Source: Mycobacterium sp.
GTDB taxonomy: Bacteria; Actinomycetota; Actinomycetes; Mycobacteriales; Mycobacteriaceae
Direction: 5' to 3'
NCBI GenBank assembly: GCA_025965975.1
Contig: JAOPVX010000230.1
Location: forward strand, 1-64,000
Length of the DNA stretch: 64,000 bases
A program made the translations under genes and the position numbers. Below the pieces are notes generated by a model that was not told the origin of the DNA, did not search any database, and saw only the letters and a list, made by a program, of their open reading frames with translations. Below, piece after piece: positions 24,351-32,975 of this stretch (position 1 is the stretch's first letter; every line of letters begins with the position of its first letter).

Positions 24351-25912
24351 TGCCCGCCGGCCGGTTCACCGTTCCGGCAGTACTCGATCAGCGCGCCGAG
24401 CAGTTCGGTGACCGGGTGATGATGTCGATCGCCGGAACCCCGGTCACCTTCGCGCAGATGCGGGACCGGTCGTGCGCCGCAGCCAACGTGCTCGCCGGGC
24501 TTGGAGTCAATCGTGGCGAGACCGTCGCGCTGTTCACCGGCACCTGCCCCGAGTGGGTGTACTTCTGGCTCGGTGCCGCGCGCATCGGCGCGGTGGCTGC
24601 CGCGGTCAACGCGGCGAGCAAGGGCGAATTCCTGTCTCATGCGCTGCGGCTTTCACAGGCCGCGGTGGTCATCACCGACGCCGAGAGGCAGCCCCGCCTG
24701 CTCGAGGTGACCGACGCGGTCGACACGTTGAGATCGACACTCGTCCAAGGTGATTCACTCGACGACGCGCTGGCCCGCGCGTCCACCAAGGCGCCTGAAG
24801 GGGTAGCCGCGGAGCCCGCAGACATCGGCGCGCTGTTCTTCACCTCGGGAACCACTGGACCCTCCAAGGCCGTCGCCACGACGTGGCACTACCTGTTCAG
24901 CGCTGCGGCCGCTGCGGCGTCGGCATGGGAGTTGGGCGCGGGGGACGTGCTGTGGACCGCGATGCCGCTGTTTCACCTGAGCGCGGCGCCAACGGTGTTG
25001 GCGCCGATGTTGGTCGGCGCAACCAGCGTGCTCGCCGCGGGATTTCATCCGAGCCAGGTGTGGGATGAGATACGCGACTGTGGCGCGGTGGGTTTCGCCG
25101 GCGCTGGGGCGATGGTCTCGATGTTGTGGAATCTGCCGCCCGATCCCCGTGACGGGAACGTCGGCCTGCGGTTCCTGTCCGCGGCACCGATCGCCGCGGA
25201 CCTCTACCGCGACATCGAGAAGCGCTACGGCTGCCGCGTCGTGACCATGTACGGGCTCACCGAAGCCTTCCCGATCGCGTACAAGGCGGTGTCCGACGAG
25301 GGCGTGCCCGGTACATCGGGCCGGGTGAACCCCGCGTTCGACGTGCGCATTCTCGACCAAAAGGGGGAGGCGCTGCCCGCGGGTTCGGTCGGTGAGATCG
25401 CCTGCCGGGCACTGAGGACACATGCGATGAGCGAGGGGTATGTGTCGCCCGTGTCCGGCGGGAACGGGCTGCGGGTCGACCCGCATCCTGACTGGTTCCG
25501 CACCGGTGACGTCGGTTTCGTTGACGAAGACCAGAACCTGACTTACGTGGATCGGGCCAAGGATTCGCTGCGCAGGCGCGGCGAGAACGTGTCGTCGGTC
25601 GAGGTGGAGCAGACGGTGATGCGTCATCCTGCGGTGCTGGAGGCCGCGGCGGTCGGGATAGCAAGCGCGCTCGGGGAGGACGACATCCTCGTCGTCGTCA
25701 CGGTGCGGCCCGGCGCCAGCCTGGAATACGCCGAGCTGCTGGATTACTGCTCGACCCGGATGCCCTACTTCTGCGTGCCGAGGTATCTGGAACTGGTTGA
25801 TGAGCTCCCGAAGAACGTGATCGGGCGCGTCCGCAAGGACGTGCTGCGCAGCAGAGGACTGACCAAAGGCGCTTGGGACCGCGAAGCGCATGGCTACGTG
25901 CTGAGCAGGTGA
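24350..25912 (+). CDS. Acyl-CoA ligase (AMP-forming), CaiC-like (520 aa)
   Basis: Third AMP-forming ligase of the island. Motifs are the P-loop FFTSGTTGPSKAV, MYGLTEAFP, WFRTGDVGFVDEDQNLTYVDR, RRRGENVSSVEVE and C-terminal IGRVRKDVLR. The general style is that of crotonobetaine-type ligases. The start is coupled to the Rieske oxygenase stop (TGATG) and its own stop overlaps a GTG (25909-25912) that begins a relay-like repeat before the next gene. Confidence 0.93.
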   Translation: MPAGRFTVPAVLDQRAEQFGDRVMMSIAGTPVTFAQMRDRSCAAANVLAGLGVNRGETVALFTGTCPEWVYFWLGAARIGAVAAAVNAASKGEFLSHALRLSQAAVVITDAERQPRLLEVTDAVDTLRSTLVQGDSLDDALARASTKAPEGVAAEPADIGALFFTSGTTGPSKAVATTWHYLFSAAAAAASAWELGAGDVLWTAMPLFHLSAAPTVLAPMLVGATSVLAAGFHPSQVWDEIRDCGAVGFAGAGAMVSMLWNLPPDPRDGNVGLRFLSAAPIAADLYRDIEKRYGCRVVTMYGLTEAFPIAYKAVSDEGVPGTSGRVNPAFDVRILDQKGEALPAGSVGEIACRALRTHAMSEGYVSPVSGGNGLRVDPHPDWFRTGDVGFVDEDQNLTYVDRAKDSLRRRGENVSSVEVEQTVMRHPAVLEAAAVGIASALGEDDILVVVTVRPGASLEYAELLDYCSTRMPYFCVPRYLELVDELPKNVIGRVRKDVLRSRGLTKGAWDREAHGYVLSR

Positions 25913-25956
25913 GCGCTTGCGTGAAGAGCAGACGATCGAGCGAGGAGAACACCATG
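25909..25956 (+). repeat. Relay-type repeat copy between ligase and SnoaL-like genes
   Basis: GTG-AGC-GCT-TGC-GTG-AAG-AGC matches the 2201-2264 repeat (ATGAGCGCTTGCGCGAAGAGC) at all but two positions and likewise begins at the stop codon of the upstream gene (GTGA). Here the frame runs without a stop into the SnoaL-like gene, so initiation at GTG 25909 would add 15 residues to that protein. Confidence 0.75.
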
Positions 25957-26382
25957 ACGATGACCTACCAACAGCAGTTCGTGTTGGACGGACTGGCTGG
26001 ACGTGCCGCGATCCTCAATCTGGACGCCCGGCACAACCGGCTGTACTCCACCGGCGACCTCGTCGGCTGGATCAGCACCTTCCGGCACGCAGGCGCGACG
26101 TTCACGCGCGCGGGGGAGACGACCGACGATCTGCGCGACGCCTTCGACGGTGGCAACGGCAGGCGACTGGTGACCGTCGACCACGAGATAACCGTCGACG
26201 GCGTCGAAGCTACCCAGCGCTGCGTCGCATTGATGTTGTCCGGCAACGAACTTGCGGCCACAGGCATATTTACCGACCGTCTGATCTACGAACGGGGTGG
26301 CTGGTACTTCACGTCGCGCGAGCTCGAGCCCGACGTCATCCCAAGGGAGAGTGTCCCAGGGGAGAGCGCGCTGCCGGTGTGA
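25954..26382 (+). CDS. SnoaL/NTF2-like small protein (142 aa)
   Basis: Nuclear-transport-factor-2-like fold by pattern: MTYQQQFVLDGLAGRAAILNLDARHNRLYSTGDLVGWISTF, then TVDHEITVDGVEATQRCVALML and GGWYFTSRELEPD. ATG 25954 follows CGAGGAG; the relay GTG at 25909 is an alternative start. The stop overlaps the following MaoC gene as GTGA. Oxygenase beta-subunit-like, dehydratase or isomerase roles are all possible; it sits in the operon Rieske oxygenase, ligase, this gene, MaoC pair. Confidence 0.85.
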   Translation: MTMTYQQQFVLDGLAGRAAILNLDARHNRLYSTGDLVGWISTFRHAGATFTRAGETTDDLRDAFDGGNGRRLVTVDHEITVDGVEATQRCVALMLSGNELAATGIFTDRLIYERGGWYFTSRELEPDVIPRESVPGESALPV

Positions 26383-26909
26383 GCGCGGATATCGGCTACG
26401 AGTTCGCCTTCGGCAGCTACGAAGATGCGGCTCGGATGGTTGGCACGCGCACCGAGCCGAGATTCGCGGGCAGCGCGGTGAGCGCCGCCCGCATCCAGCA
26501 TTTCGCGTCGATGGTGCGCGACCCCAACCCGGCGTACTGGGATTCGGAGTTCGCCACGCAGGTGTGGGGCGGGATTGTCGCGCCGCCGGCGCTGCTGATC
26601 GGGCTGCTGATGCCGCCGCCATGGGTGCCCACCGGGAAGCAGCCGACGGCCTCGATCGCGATTCGGATTCCGTTGCCAGGTACCGCGATCATCAATGCCT
26701 CCAACGATGCCGAGTTCTTGGCGCCGGTTCTGGAGGGCGATCGGCTCAGCGTGATCGAGGAAGTGGTGTCGGTATCGCAGGAGAAGACCACCCGCCTCGG
26801 CGTCGGCCATTTCATCGAGACGCTCGAGACCTACTACAGGGGCGACGGCAGCCAGGTCGCGACGAGCAGGAACACGTTGTTCCGCTACACCCCGGCGGCG
26901 CAGGCATGA
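26379..26909 (+). CDS. MaoC/FAS1-like dehydratase domain protein (176 aa)
   Basis: Hot-dog-fold protein resembling the N-terminal dehydratase domain. It has FAGSAVSAARIQHFASMVRDPNPAYWDSEFA, then APPALLIGLLMPPPW and GDRLSVIEEVVSVSQEKT. With the 143-aa hot-dog protein encoded next (ATGA overlap) it likely forms a heteromeric enoyl-CoA hydratase, as in the ChsH1-ChsH2 cholesterol side-chain hydratase. Hydration of a bulky enoyl-CoA is the inferred role. GTG start overlaps the previous stop. Confidence 0.9.
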   Translation: MSADIGYEFAFGSYEDAARMVGTRTEPRFAGSAVSAARIQHFASMVRDPNPAYWDSEFATQVWGGIVAPPALLIGLLMPPPWVPTGKQPTASIAIRIPLPGTAIINASNDAEFLAPVLEGDRLSVIEEVVSVSQEKTTRLGVGHFIETLETYYRGDGSQVATSRNTLFRYTPAAQA

Positions 26910-27337
26910 GGTGGGACGACATCGCGGTGCCCTGCGACCTTCCCGAGACGGTCGACGAGATCAGCTACGAACGCGTGGTCATGAACGCGGGCACAACGTG
27001 GGACTACATTCCGTGGCACTTCGACCCCGACTATGCCCGAAGCCACGGCCATCCAACGATTTTCGTGAACACCATGCATCTCGCCGGGTTCGTCGACCGG
27101 ATCGCGACCGACTGGGCGGGCCCATACAGCCGGGTGGTGCGGCGCAAGGTGTCGCTGCTCGGCTCCATCTACGCGGGCGATTCGATGGTGGGCCGTGGCC
27201 GGGTGGTCGACAAACGATGCGATAGGGCAGGCGCAACACCGCGATATCTGGTGGATTTCGAGATCGCGATCCTCAACCAGCGCGACGAGTTGTGCTGCCC
27301 CGCCGAGGTCACCCTGCACTTGTCAGCCTCCGATTAG
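26906..27337 (+). CDS. MaoC-like hot-dog dehydratase, partner subunit (143 aa)
   Basis: MaoC-type hot-dog protein. Hydratase-motif-like residues lie around NAGTTWDYIPWHFDPDYARSHGHPTIFVNTMHLAGFVDR. A second strand region follows with VRRKVSLLGSIYAGDS. It is coupled by ATGA to the 176-aa protein. The last gene of this operon; its stop overlaps the stop of the convergent crotonase gene (27334-27337). It probably contributes the catalytic Asp/His pair to a heteromeric hydratase. Confidence 0.9.
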   Translation: MRWDDIAVPCDLPETVDEISYERVVMNAGTTWDYIPWHFDPDYARSHGHPTIFVNTMHLAGFVDRIATDWAGPYSRVVRRKVSLLGSIYAGDSMVGRGRVVDKRCDRAGATPRYLVDFEIAILNQRDELCCPAEVTLHLSASD

Positions 27338-28167
27338 CTGCCGCTGAAGCGCGGCGGCCGGCGCTCGCGGAAGGCGGCGATGCCCTCCCGCGCGTCATCC
27401 GTGTCGAACGCCGCGACTTGGTACGGCCACTCCAACTCGAGTTGAGCGCCCAACGTGTTCTCCAATGAACGGGTCAGCGCTCGCTTTGCGAACTGCACCG
27501 CTATCGGGGCCTGTGCCGCGATCTGATCGGCGTAGGCCAACGCCTCCTCCATCAGGCGGTCGTGCGCGACCACTCGCCGGACAAGGCCAAGTGCTCGGGC
27601 TTCTTCGGCGCCCACCGAACGACCGGTGTACATCACGTCCATCGCGGCCTCGAGCCCGATCGCGCGTGGCAGCGTATAGCTGAGGCCCATCTCGGCGACG
27701 AGTCCGATGCGGACGAACGCGCTTGTGAACGTGGCTCGTTCGGACGCAAACCGGATGTCGTGGAGCATGGCAAGGGCGAAACCGCCGCCTGCCGCGGCAC
27801 CGTTCACCGCCGCAATGAGTGGCTTGTCGTAGTTCTTGATGGCCAGCGTTTCGCGGCCGACACCCAGCCGGTCGAACGTGCGGTCGGCCGCACTGAGCGC
27901 GGTGGTCAACCCGAGGTTTTCGTGCATGAGCGCGTTCAGCCCCTTTCGGGCTGTTTCGCTTGCGAGGTCGCCCATGTCGGCGCCCGCGCTGAACGCGGCT
28001 CCTTCGCCGGTCGTCACAACCACCCGAACGGCGTCATCGGTGCGGGCTTCTTCCAGCACGGCCAAATACTCGCCGAGCAGTATGCCCGTCAGGCCGTTGC
28101 GCGCCTCTGGGCGGTTGAGCCGACAGACGAGCACAGCACCGCGGCGCTCGGCCACAACATCGCTCAT
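27334..28167 (-). CDS. Enoyl-CoA hydratase/isomerase family protein (277 aa)
   Basis: Crotonase-fold enzyme: oxyanion segments GAAFSAGADMGDL and VNGAAAGGGFALAM, then GLVAEMGLSYTLPRAIG, and C-terminal FRERRPPRF. The Glu in VAEMG is a candidate catalytic residue. Minus strand, 15 bases downstream of the aldehyde dehydrogenase, so part of the operon Rieske oxygenase-ALDH-crotonase (30632-27334). Tail-to-tail overlap with the MaoC gene. Confidence 0.93.
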   Translation of the reverse strand: MSDVVAERRGAVLVCRLNRPEARNGLTGILLGEYLAVLEEARTDDAVRVVVTTGEGAAFSAGADMGDLASETARKGLNALMHENLGLTTALSAADRTFDRLGVGRETLAIKNYDKPLIAAVNGAAAGGGFALAMLHDIRFASERATFTSAFVRIGLVAEMGLSYTLPRAIGLEAAMDVMYTGRSVGAEEARALGLVRRVVAHDRLMEEALAYADQIAAQAPIAVQFAKRALTRSLENTLGAQLELEWPYQVAAFDTDDAREGIAAFRERRPPRFSGS

Positions 28168-28182
28168 GGCGATCTCCAGCGA

Positions 28183-29640
28183 TCAGTTGAGCTCGGGCAG
28201 CTTGCCGGCACTCACCGTTGACTGCAGTTCGACGTACTCGGAGAGACCCTCGGCCCCGAACTCGCGCCCGATGCCGGACTGTTTGAAGCCGCCGAACGGA
28301 GCGGTGGTGTCGAGCGTGTACATGTTGATCCCGTATGTGCCCGCACGGATCTCGGCGGCGATCTCCAAGCCGTGGGCGACGTCGGAGGTCCACACCGAAC
28401 CGGCCAGCCCGTACTCGCTGTCGTTGGCAATGCGGACAGCGTCGGCCTCGTCGGAGTACTTGAGCACCGTCAGCACCGGACCGAAGATCTCCTCGCGGGC
28501 GATTTTCATCTCGTTCGTCGCGTCCGCGAACAACGTCGGCCGGACATACCAGCCGCGCTCGTGCGGTTTGTCGGTGCCACCCAAGACGATTCGAGCGCCC
28601 TCGTCGAGGCCGGCCTGGATGTAGCCCTGCACGCGCTGCTGCTGGCGTTGGGCGACAAGGGGTCCGACGTCGGTCGCCTCATCCGCCGGGTCACCGACCC
28701 GTAGACCCGACATCATCTCCGCAAGCGCATCGACAAGGGCGTCGTGGCGTTTCTCGCTCACCAGGATCCTGGTCTGCGCAACGCACGCCTGCCCGTTGTT
28801 CATCAGGCTCGCCATCTTCAAATGCTTGACCGTGTTGGCGATATCGGCGTCATCGAGAACGATCGCCGCGGATTTGCCGCCCAGTTCCAGGCTGACCCGC
28901 TTGAGCTGCGCGCCGCACAGCGCTGCGATGTGGCGGCCGGTGGCCGATGACCCGGTGAACGAGATCTTGTCCACGCCGGGGTGGCGCACCAGGCTCTCCC
29001 CTGTCGCGCGGCCGCCGGGAACGATCGACACCACACCCTCCGGCAGGTCGAGCTCATCGAGCATCTCGGCCAACCACATGGCGTCCAAAGGGGTTTCCGG
29101 CGCGGGCTTGACGACGACGGTGCAGCCGGCGATCAACGCAGGGATCATCTTCGGCATGATCAGGAACTGCGGGACGTTCCACGGCACGATCGCGCCGACG
29201 ACACCCACCGGCGCGCGGCGCAGATGAACCTCGCCGAACAGGCCCTTGCGCCGCTCGACCCAGGGGAACTCCCTTGCCGTTGCGATGTTCAGGTGCATCT
29301 GGGCCAACGCCCCGCTGGCCTGCCCCAGTCTGCTGAAGCTGCGCGGTGAGCCCATCTCGGCCGTGATGAGATCGGCCATCTCGTCGGCCTCGCCGGCGTA
29401 GACCGCGGCGAGCTTCTCGATCTTCTCCATCCGCTCGCCGACAGTCAGCCGCGGCCACGGCCCGTCGTCGAAGGCTTTTCTGGCCGCGGCGACGGCGTTG
29501 TCGACGTCCTCGGGGGCGGCCTGCGGGGTTTCACCGATCGGCTCCTCGGTGTGCGGGGAGATGACCGAGAGCCGCTGCGTGGTCGACGGACTCTGCCAGC
29601 GGCCGCCGATGAAGAGCTCGTCGTAGTTGAGGGATCTCAT
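28183..29640 (-). CDS. NAD(P)-dependent aldehyde dehydrogenase (485 aa)
   Basis: Oxidises an aldehyde to the acid. It has the cofactor fold with IVPWNVPQF and KPAPETPLDA, FTGSSATGR, the general base Glu in LELGGKSA, and catalytic Cys in NNGQACVAQTR. The C-terminus has EEIFGPVLTVLKY and PFGGFKQSG. Full length for the family. Its ATG at 29640 overlaps the stop of the Rieske oxygenase. With the NDMA-type alcohol dehydrogenase it gives a route from hydroxylated product to carboxylic acid. Confidence 0.95.
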   Translation of the reverse strand: MRSLNYDELFIGGRWQSPSTTQRLSVISPHTEEPIGETPQAAPEDVDNAVAAARKAFDDGPWPRLTVGERMEKIEKLAAVYAGEADEMADLITAEMGSPRSFSRLGQASGALAQMHLNIATAREFPWVERRKGLFGEVHLRRAPVGVVGAIVPWNVPQFLIMPKMIPALIAGCTVVVKPAPETPLDAMWLAEMLDELDLPEGVVSIVPGGRATGESLVRHPGVDKISFTGSSATGRHIAALCGAQLKRVSLELGGKSAAIVLDDADIANTVKHLKMASLMNNGQACVAQTRILVSEKRHDALVDALAEMMSGLRVGDPADEATDVGPLVAQRQQQRVQGYIQAGLDEGARIVLGGTDKPHERGWYVRPTLFADATNEMKIAREEIFGPVLTVLKYSDEADAVRIANDSEYGLAGSVWTSDVAHGLEIAAEIRAGTYGINMYTLDTTAPFGGFKQSGIGREFGAEGLSEYVELQSTVSAGKLPELN

Positions 29641-30632
29641 GGCTGGGCCTCCTGGTAAGACGACTGGGCCTCCTGGTAAGACGACTGGTAGGACTGACGC
29701 GCCCAGGCTCGGAATTCGTTGATCGCGCCTTCGCCGCGCGCCAGTAGCGGTCGGTCCCGATAGATCTTGTTCTCCCAGATCGGGATGTCCTGTTCGATCT
29801 GCTTGCAGAAGTCTCGCGCGAAACCGAGCCCCATCCGCGACATTTCACCGCTCTGCGCGTCGAGCTGGACAAAGAAGGTATATCGGGCATCGACGAACTC
29901 CCCGTCGATCGGCGTAACGGTCAGCAGCGTGCATGATCGGCCGAGCCCGCGGTGGCGCACCACGTCGAGGCCCATTCCGTACAGTTCGGAGTCGACCGCG
30001 CCAGACACCGGACCGCGCGGCGTCTGGAACGTCACCTCGGCGACTGCCTTCAGCCGGTGGCCGTTGACCTCGACGTCGAGGTCACCGAAGCCGGAGACGC
30101 CGTGCACGGTCGCGAAATGGGCGATGTCGACGGTGTTTTCGCACACTTCCTGGGGATGCGACCGGAACCGCCAGCGTGCCGATTCAGGTGCGTGGAACGT
30201 GAACGCGGCGTCTTCGCTCTCGGGGATTTTGGGCAGTTCCCATTCCGGTTCGGTCGAGGGGGCCGAGTACCAGACGAAGATGGCGCCGGCGCGCTCGACC
30301 GTCGGCCAGGCGTGTAGCCGCGCCGCTCTGTTGACGGTCTTGGCGTATGGGATCTCCACGTTCGAGCCCGCGCCGTCGAACCGCCAGCCGTGGAACGGAC
30401 AGACGATGCAGTCCTGGATGACCGTCCCGCCGACGGCGATGTCGGCGCCGAGGTGCGGACAGTACGCGTCGAGCACGTATGGCGTGCCCGAGGCGCCGCG
30501 GTAGCAGATCAGCCGAGTGCCGAAGTAGTGCAGACCGATCACCTGGCCCGAATCGACCTCGCGGCTGTAGGCGACCTGGAACCAACCCTTGGGGTAGGCC
30601 GCGAACGGGAATCGCTTCTCGATGTCACTCAT
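29637..30632 (-). CDS. Rieske non-heme iron oxygenase, KshA-like, with repeated tail (331 aa)
   Basis: Second KshA-like oxygenase. Rieske ligands are Cys58 and His60 (YCPHLG) and Cys78 and His81 (CPFHGW). The iron-site region is CENTVDIAHFATVHG. ATG 30632 is preferred to the upstream in-frame start at 30683, which would overlap palindrome E. The C-terminus ends in a duplicated SSYQEAQ heptapeptide encoded by a 21-bp tandem repeat. First gene of the minus-strand operon with ALDH and crotonase. Confidence 0.93.
   Translation of the reverse strand: MSDIEKRFPFAAYPKGWFQVAYSREVDSGQVIGLHYFGTRLICYRGASGTPYVLDAYCPHLGADIAVGGTVIQDCIVCPFHGWRFDGAGSNVEIPYAKTVNRAARLHAWPTVERAGAIFVWYSAPSTEPEWELPKIPESEDAAFTFHAPESARWRFRSHPQEVCENTVDIAHFATVHGVSGFGDLDVEVNGHRLKAVAEVTFQTPRGPVSGAVDSELYGMGLDVVRHRGLGRSCTLLTVTPIDGEFVDARYTFFVQLDAQSGEMSRMGLGFARDFCKQIEQDIPIWENKIYRDRPLLARGEGAINEFRAWARQSYQSSYQEAQSSYQEAQP
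29644..29685 (-). repeat. 21-bp tandem duplication in Rieske oxygenase tail
   Basis: Two exact copies of TGGGCCTCCTGGTAAGACGA plus C (29644-29664, 29665-29685), followed by a partial third TGGTA. They encode SSYQEAQ twice near the C-terminus and keep the reading frame. This looks like recent slippage or duplication. Confidence 0.9.
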
Positions 30633-30664
30633 CACGGCGTCACCGCCCGTCCGCCCCGCTAAAG

Positions 30665-30688
30665 TTGCTATTGCTGTAAACATAGCAA
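30665..30688. promoter_or_regulatory. Palindromic AT-rich element E
   Basis: TTGCTAT (30665-30671) and ATAGCAA (30682-30688) form a perfect 7-bp inverted repeat around 10 bases, between the divergent Rieske oxygenase (start 30632) and the lipocalin-like gene (start 30703). Its arms match element D (TGCTA/TAGCA) but with a longer spacer. A two-fold operator for a dimeric regulator is likely. Confidence 0.65.
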
Positions 30689-30702
30689 AAAAGGAAGGTG
30701 CC

Positions 30703-32049
30703 GTGGACGACCCACTATCGGCTGACTGGCGTTCCTATCCCTTCGAGTTGGTGGCGGGCGATGCCCAGTTCTGCTTTCCCGCCGCCGAGGCCAACCATCC
30801 GGACTGCGAGTCCGATACGTGGTTTCTGGCGGGGCAGCTGACTTCGGAACGCGGCGGGCGATACGCGTTTCTTACGATCTTCAACAAGAACCGGCCCGCG
30901 CAGCAGATCGTCGCCGATTTCTACACGTTCGCGTTGTTCGACCTTGACGCGGGCACCTACGGGACGTACACGGACTACGACATGCCGCCTGCGAACATGT
31001 CACCGGGCGCGAGCCCGAAGATGTCCTCGGCGGACGAGGTGCTTGAGATGACGTACGACAGCGGTGCGGGCACCTCGGTCTGGCGGACGTGCCGCGACGA
31101 GCGGGACCGCCTTGTGCCCTACACCTACGACGTCACCTTCGTTGGCACCGACGCGACCGGTGCGGCCATGCGGCTTGACCTACACGTCACGCCGTCGCGC
31201 GCACCCGTGCCGTTGGGCGCCGCCGCGCACAACGGGAGGATCGAGTGCTTCGGGCAAGCCGGAACGTACTCCTACTTCCAGACCGGCATGGCCATGGCGG
31301 GGACGCTGTCGTGGGGTCCGACCGAAGAGGCGGTCACCGGGAGCGCCGGACACGTCGACCGGCAGTGGTTCCCGCTGATCGCCAACGGCGGCGGAACGAG
31401 CGGCGACATCCGGGCCCTTGCGCACGAGTGGCGCACGATCAACCTCGATAACGGCGTCGATCTGAGCATCTGGCGCCAGTTCGACCGAACTGATCGCAAT
31501 GCACTACGGCCCTTTTCCGGCGCAACCACGAGTTCCCCCGAGGCCGGTGTCGACCCGGAGTTCGCCGAGGACATCGAGGTGACCGTCGCCGGCTATGTGC
31601 GCTGGCCCGAGTCGGTGAAAACCCTGGTTGCGCCGCCGTCGCAGGCGCGATACATGCCAGACCGGCATCGACTGACCTCGCGCCGGCTTGACCTCGACCT
31701 GACGGGGGAGCCATTGGTGGCCGCCCCCGCGCATGCCCTTCCGCTGGAGTACATGGAGGGCCCGTATCGATACACCGGCACCATGCGCGGCGAGCCGGTC
31801 AGCGGGTTCGCCTTCTACGAGCGCTCGTTGGCGCTGTACCGGGACTGGGAGTTGGTCGACGTGCTTGCCGCCGCCGTCGAGGATCGCGACTCGATGGTCG
31901 CCACGGTGCGGGATCTCGTTGCCGATGGCCGCCGCCAAGAGGCGATCGACTACCTCAACACCGAGCTACGCCCCGTCGTCGGCGCCAGTTCCGACGTCGC
32001 ACCGATACTCGCCGACCTGGTCAGCTCGCTTGAGCGAGGCATTGGATAG
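30703..32049 (+). CDS. CrtC/AttH-like lipocalin-fold protein (448 aa)
   Basis: Protein of the carotenoid 1,2-hydratase / AttH-like pattern: WFLAGQLTSERGGRYAFLTIFNK near the start, then SYFQTGMAMAGTLSWG and GSAGHVDRQWFPL, the family's conserved H-x2-RQW element. No signal peptide from the chosen GTG 30703 (AAGGAAGG upstream). Relatives hydrate or hydrolyse terpenoid-like substrates, but many are uncharacterised. Divergent from the Rieske oxygenase operon over element E. The last 29 bases overlap the convergent methyltransferase gene. Confidence 0.85.
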   Translation: MDDPLSADWRSYPFELVAGDAQFCFPAAEANHPDCESDTWFLAGQLTSERGGRYAFLTIFNKNRPAQQIVADFYTFALFDLDAGTYGTYTDYDMPPANMSPGASPKMSSADEVLEMTYDSGAGTSVWRTCRDERDRLVPYTYDVTFVGTDATGAAMRLDLHVTPSRAPVPLGAAAHNGRIECFGQAGTYSYFQTGMAMAGTLSWGPTEEAVTGSAGHVDRQWFPLIANGGGTSGDIRALAHEWRTINLDNGVDLSIWRQFDRTDRNALRPFSGATTSSPEAGVDPEFAEDIEVTVAGYVRWPESVKTLVAPPSQARYMPDRHRLTSRRLDLDLTGEPLVAAPAHALPLEYMEGPYRYTGTMRGEPVSGFAFYERSLALYRDWELVDVLAAAVEDRDSMVATVRDLVADGRRQEAIDYLNTELRPVVGASSDVAPILADLVSSLERGIG

Positions 32050-32830
32050 CTCGCAGCCGTCCGTCTGAGAGTGCGGTGCGCAGGTTCTCGGCCTTCTGTG
32101 CAAAGCCGGGGACGAAGGCGTGCAGCCCGAGCGGATCGGGAGGCAGTGACAGCACCATCTCCATCGTCGCGGCCGCCTGGTCGGTGAGATCATTCCATGC
32201 CTCGATCGCGAATCCGCAGGACTCGACGGAGGCACGCAACTCCGCGGACGTCGCAAGGTGGCTGAGTCCGGGTTGGTCGGCCCATGGAAGTGGATAGCCG
32301 AGTTCGCCCCGTCCTGTAGAGGTGATGTCCCACATAGCTAGTCGGCCACCCCCTACGAGTACCCGGCGCGCTTCGGAGTAAAGACGGCCCTTGTCGGCCA
32401 CGTTCATCTGAACATGCTGGCTGAAGACGACATCGAAAGTCGCTGCGGCGAAAGGCAGGTCGGTGACGTCGGCCTGGCGAACGGCGATCCGGTCGTCCAA
32501 CCCGACAAGGCGATTGAGCCAACCGGCCGTTTCGCAGTACTCCTCGGTGAGATCGACGGCGGTCACGCTGCAATGACACCGGTCTGCCACGAAGCGCGCT
32601 GTACCGCCGATCCCGGTGCCCGCATCGAGGACTGCGGTCTCGCTCGTGATGCCGATCATGTCGACCAATTGCGTTGTGGCGATGCGGCCCATCGTGTGGA
32701 AGTCTTCCAGCAGCGCGAGGTCGGTGGGTTGAAGATTGTGGAGGTCTTTTTCGGCGGCAATGAGGGCCCGCTCAATGTTGTGCCGGGATACGCCGGTCGA
32801 GTACTGAGTGTGGACGCGGGTGTGTGTCAT
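32021..32830 (-). CDS. SAM-dependent class I methyltransferase (269 aa)
   Basis: SAM-binding motif I VLDAGTGIGGTARFVA, motif II region VTAVDLTEEYCETAGWLNRLVG, ADVTDLPFAAATFDVVFSQHVQMNV, and post-motif MWDITSTG. The general style is that of sarcosine/dimethylglycine or small-molecule methyltransferases. ATG 32830 is chosen because GAAAGAG precedes it and the family-like sequence starts there. The 3' end runs 29 bases into the convergent lipocalin-like gene. It marks the right edge of the catabolic island; a link to that pathway is unproven. Confidence 0.9.
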   Translation of the reverse strand: MTHTRVHTQYSTGVSRHNIERALIAAEKDLHNLQPTDLALLEDFHTMGRIATTQLVDMIGITSETAVLDAGTGIGGTARFVADRCHCSVTAVDLTEEYCETAGWLNRLVGLDDRIAVRQADVTDLPFAAATFDVVFSQHVQMNVADKGRLYSEARRVLVGGGRLAMWDITSTGRGELGYPLPWADQPGLSHLATSAELRASVESCGFAIEAWNDLTDQAAATMEMVLSLPPDPLGLHAFVPGFAQKAENLRTALSDGRLRAIQCLAQAS

Positions 32831-32975
32831 GTCTGCTCTTTCGGGTCGTCGATAGCCCGCGGATCGGGGTACCCCGGTCGGGTCGCCGGGTCCCCCGTCC
32901 ACGATGTGGTTTGGAACGTAATTCGAAGGGATGTAACGGCATTCGGCTGATCCGCCGAAGTGTGGCAAGGCGCGG

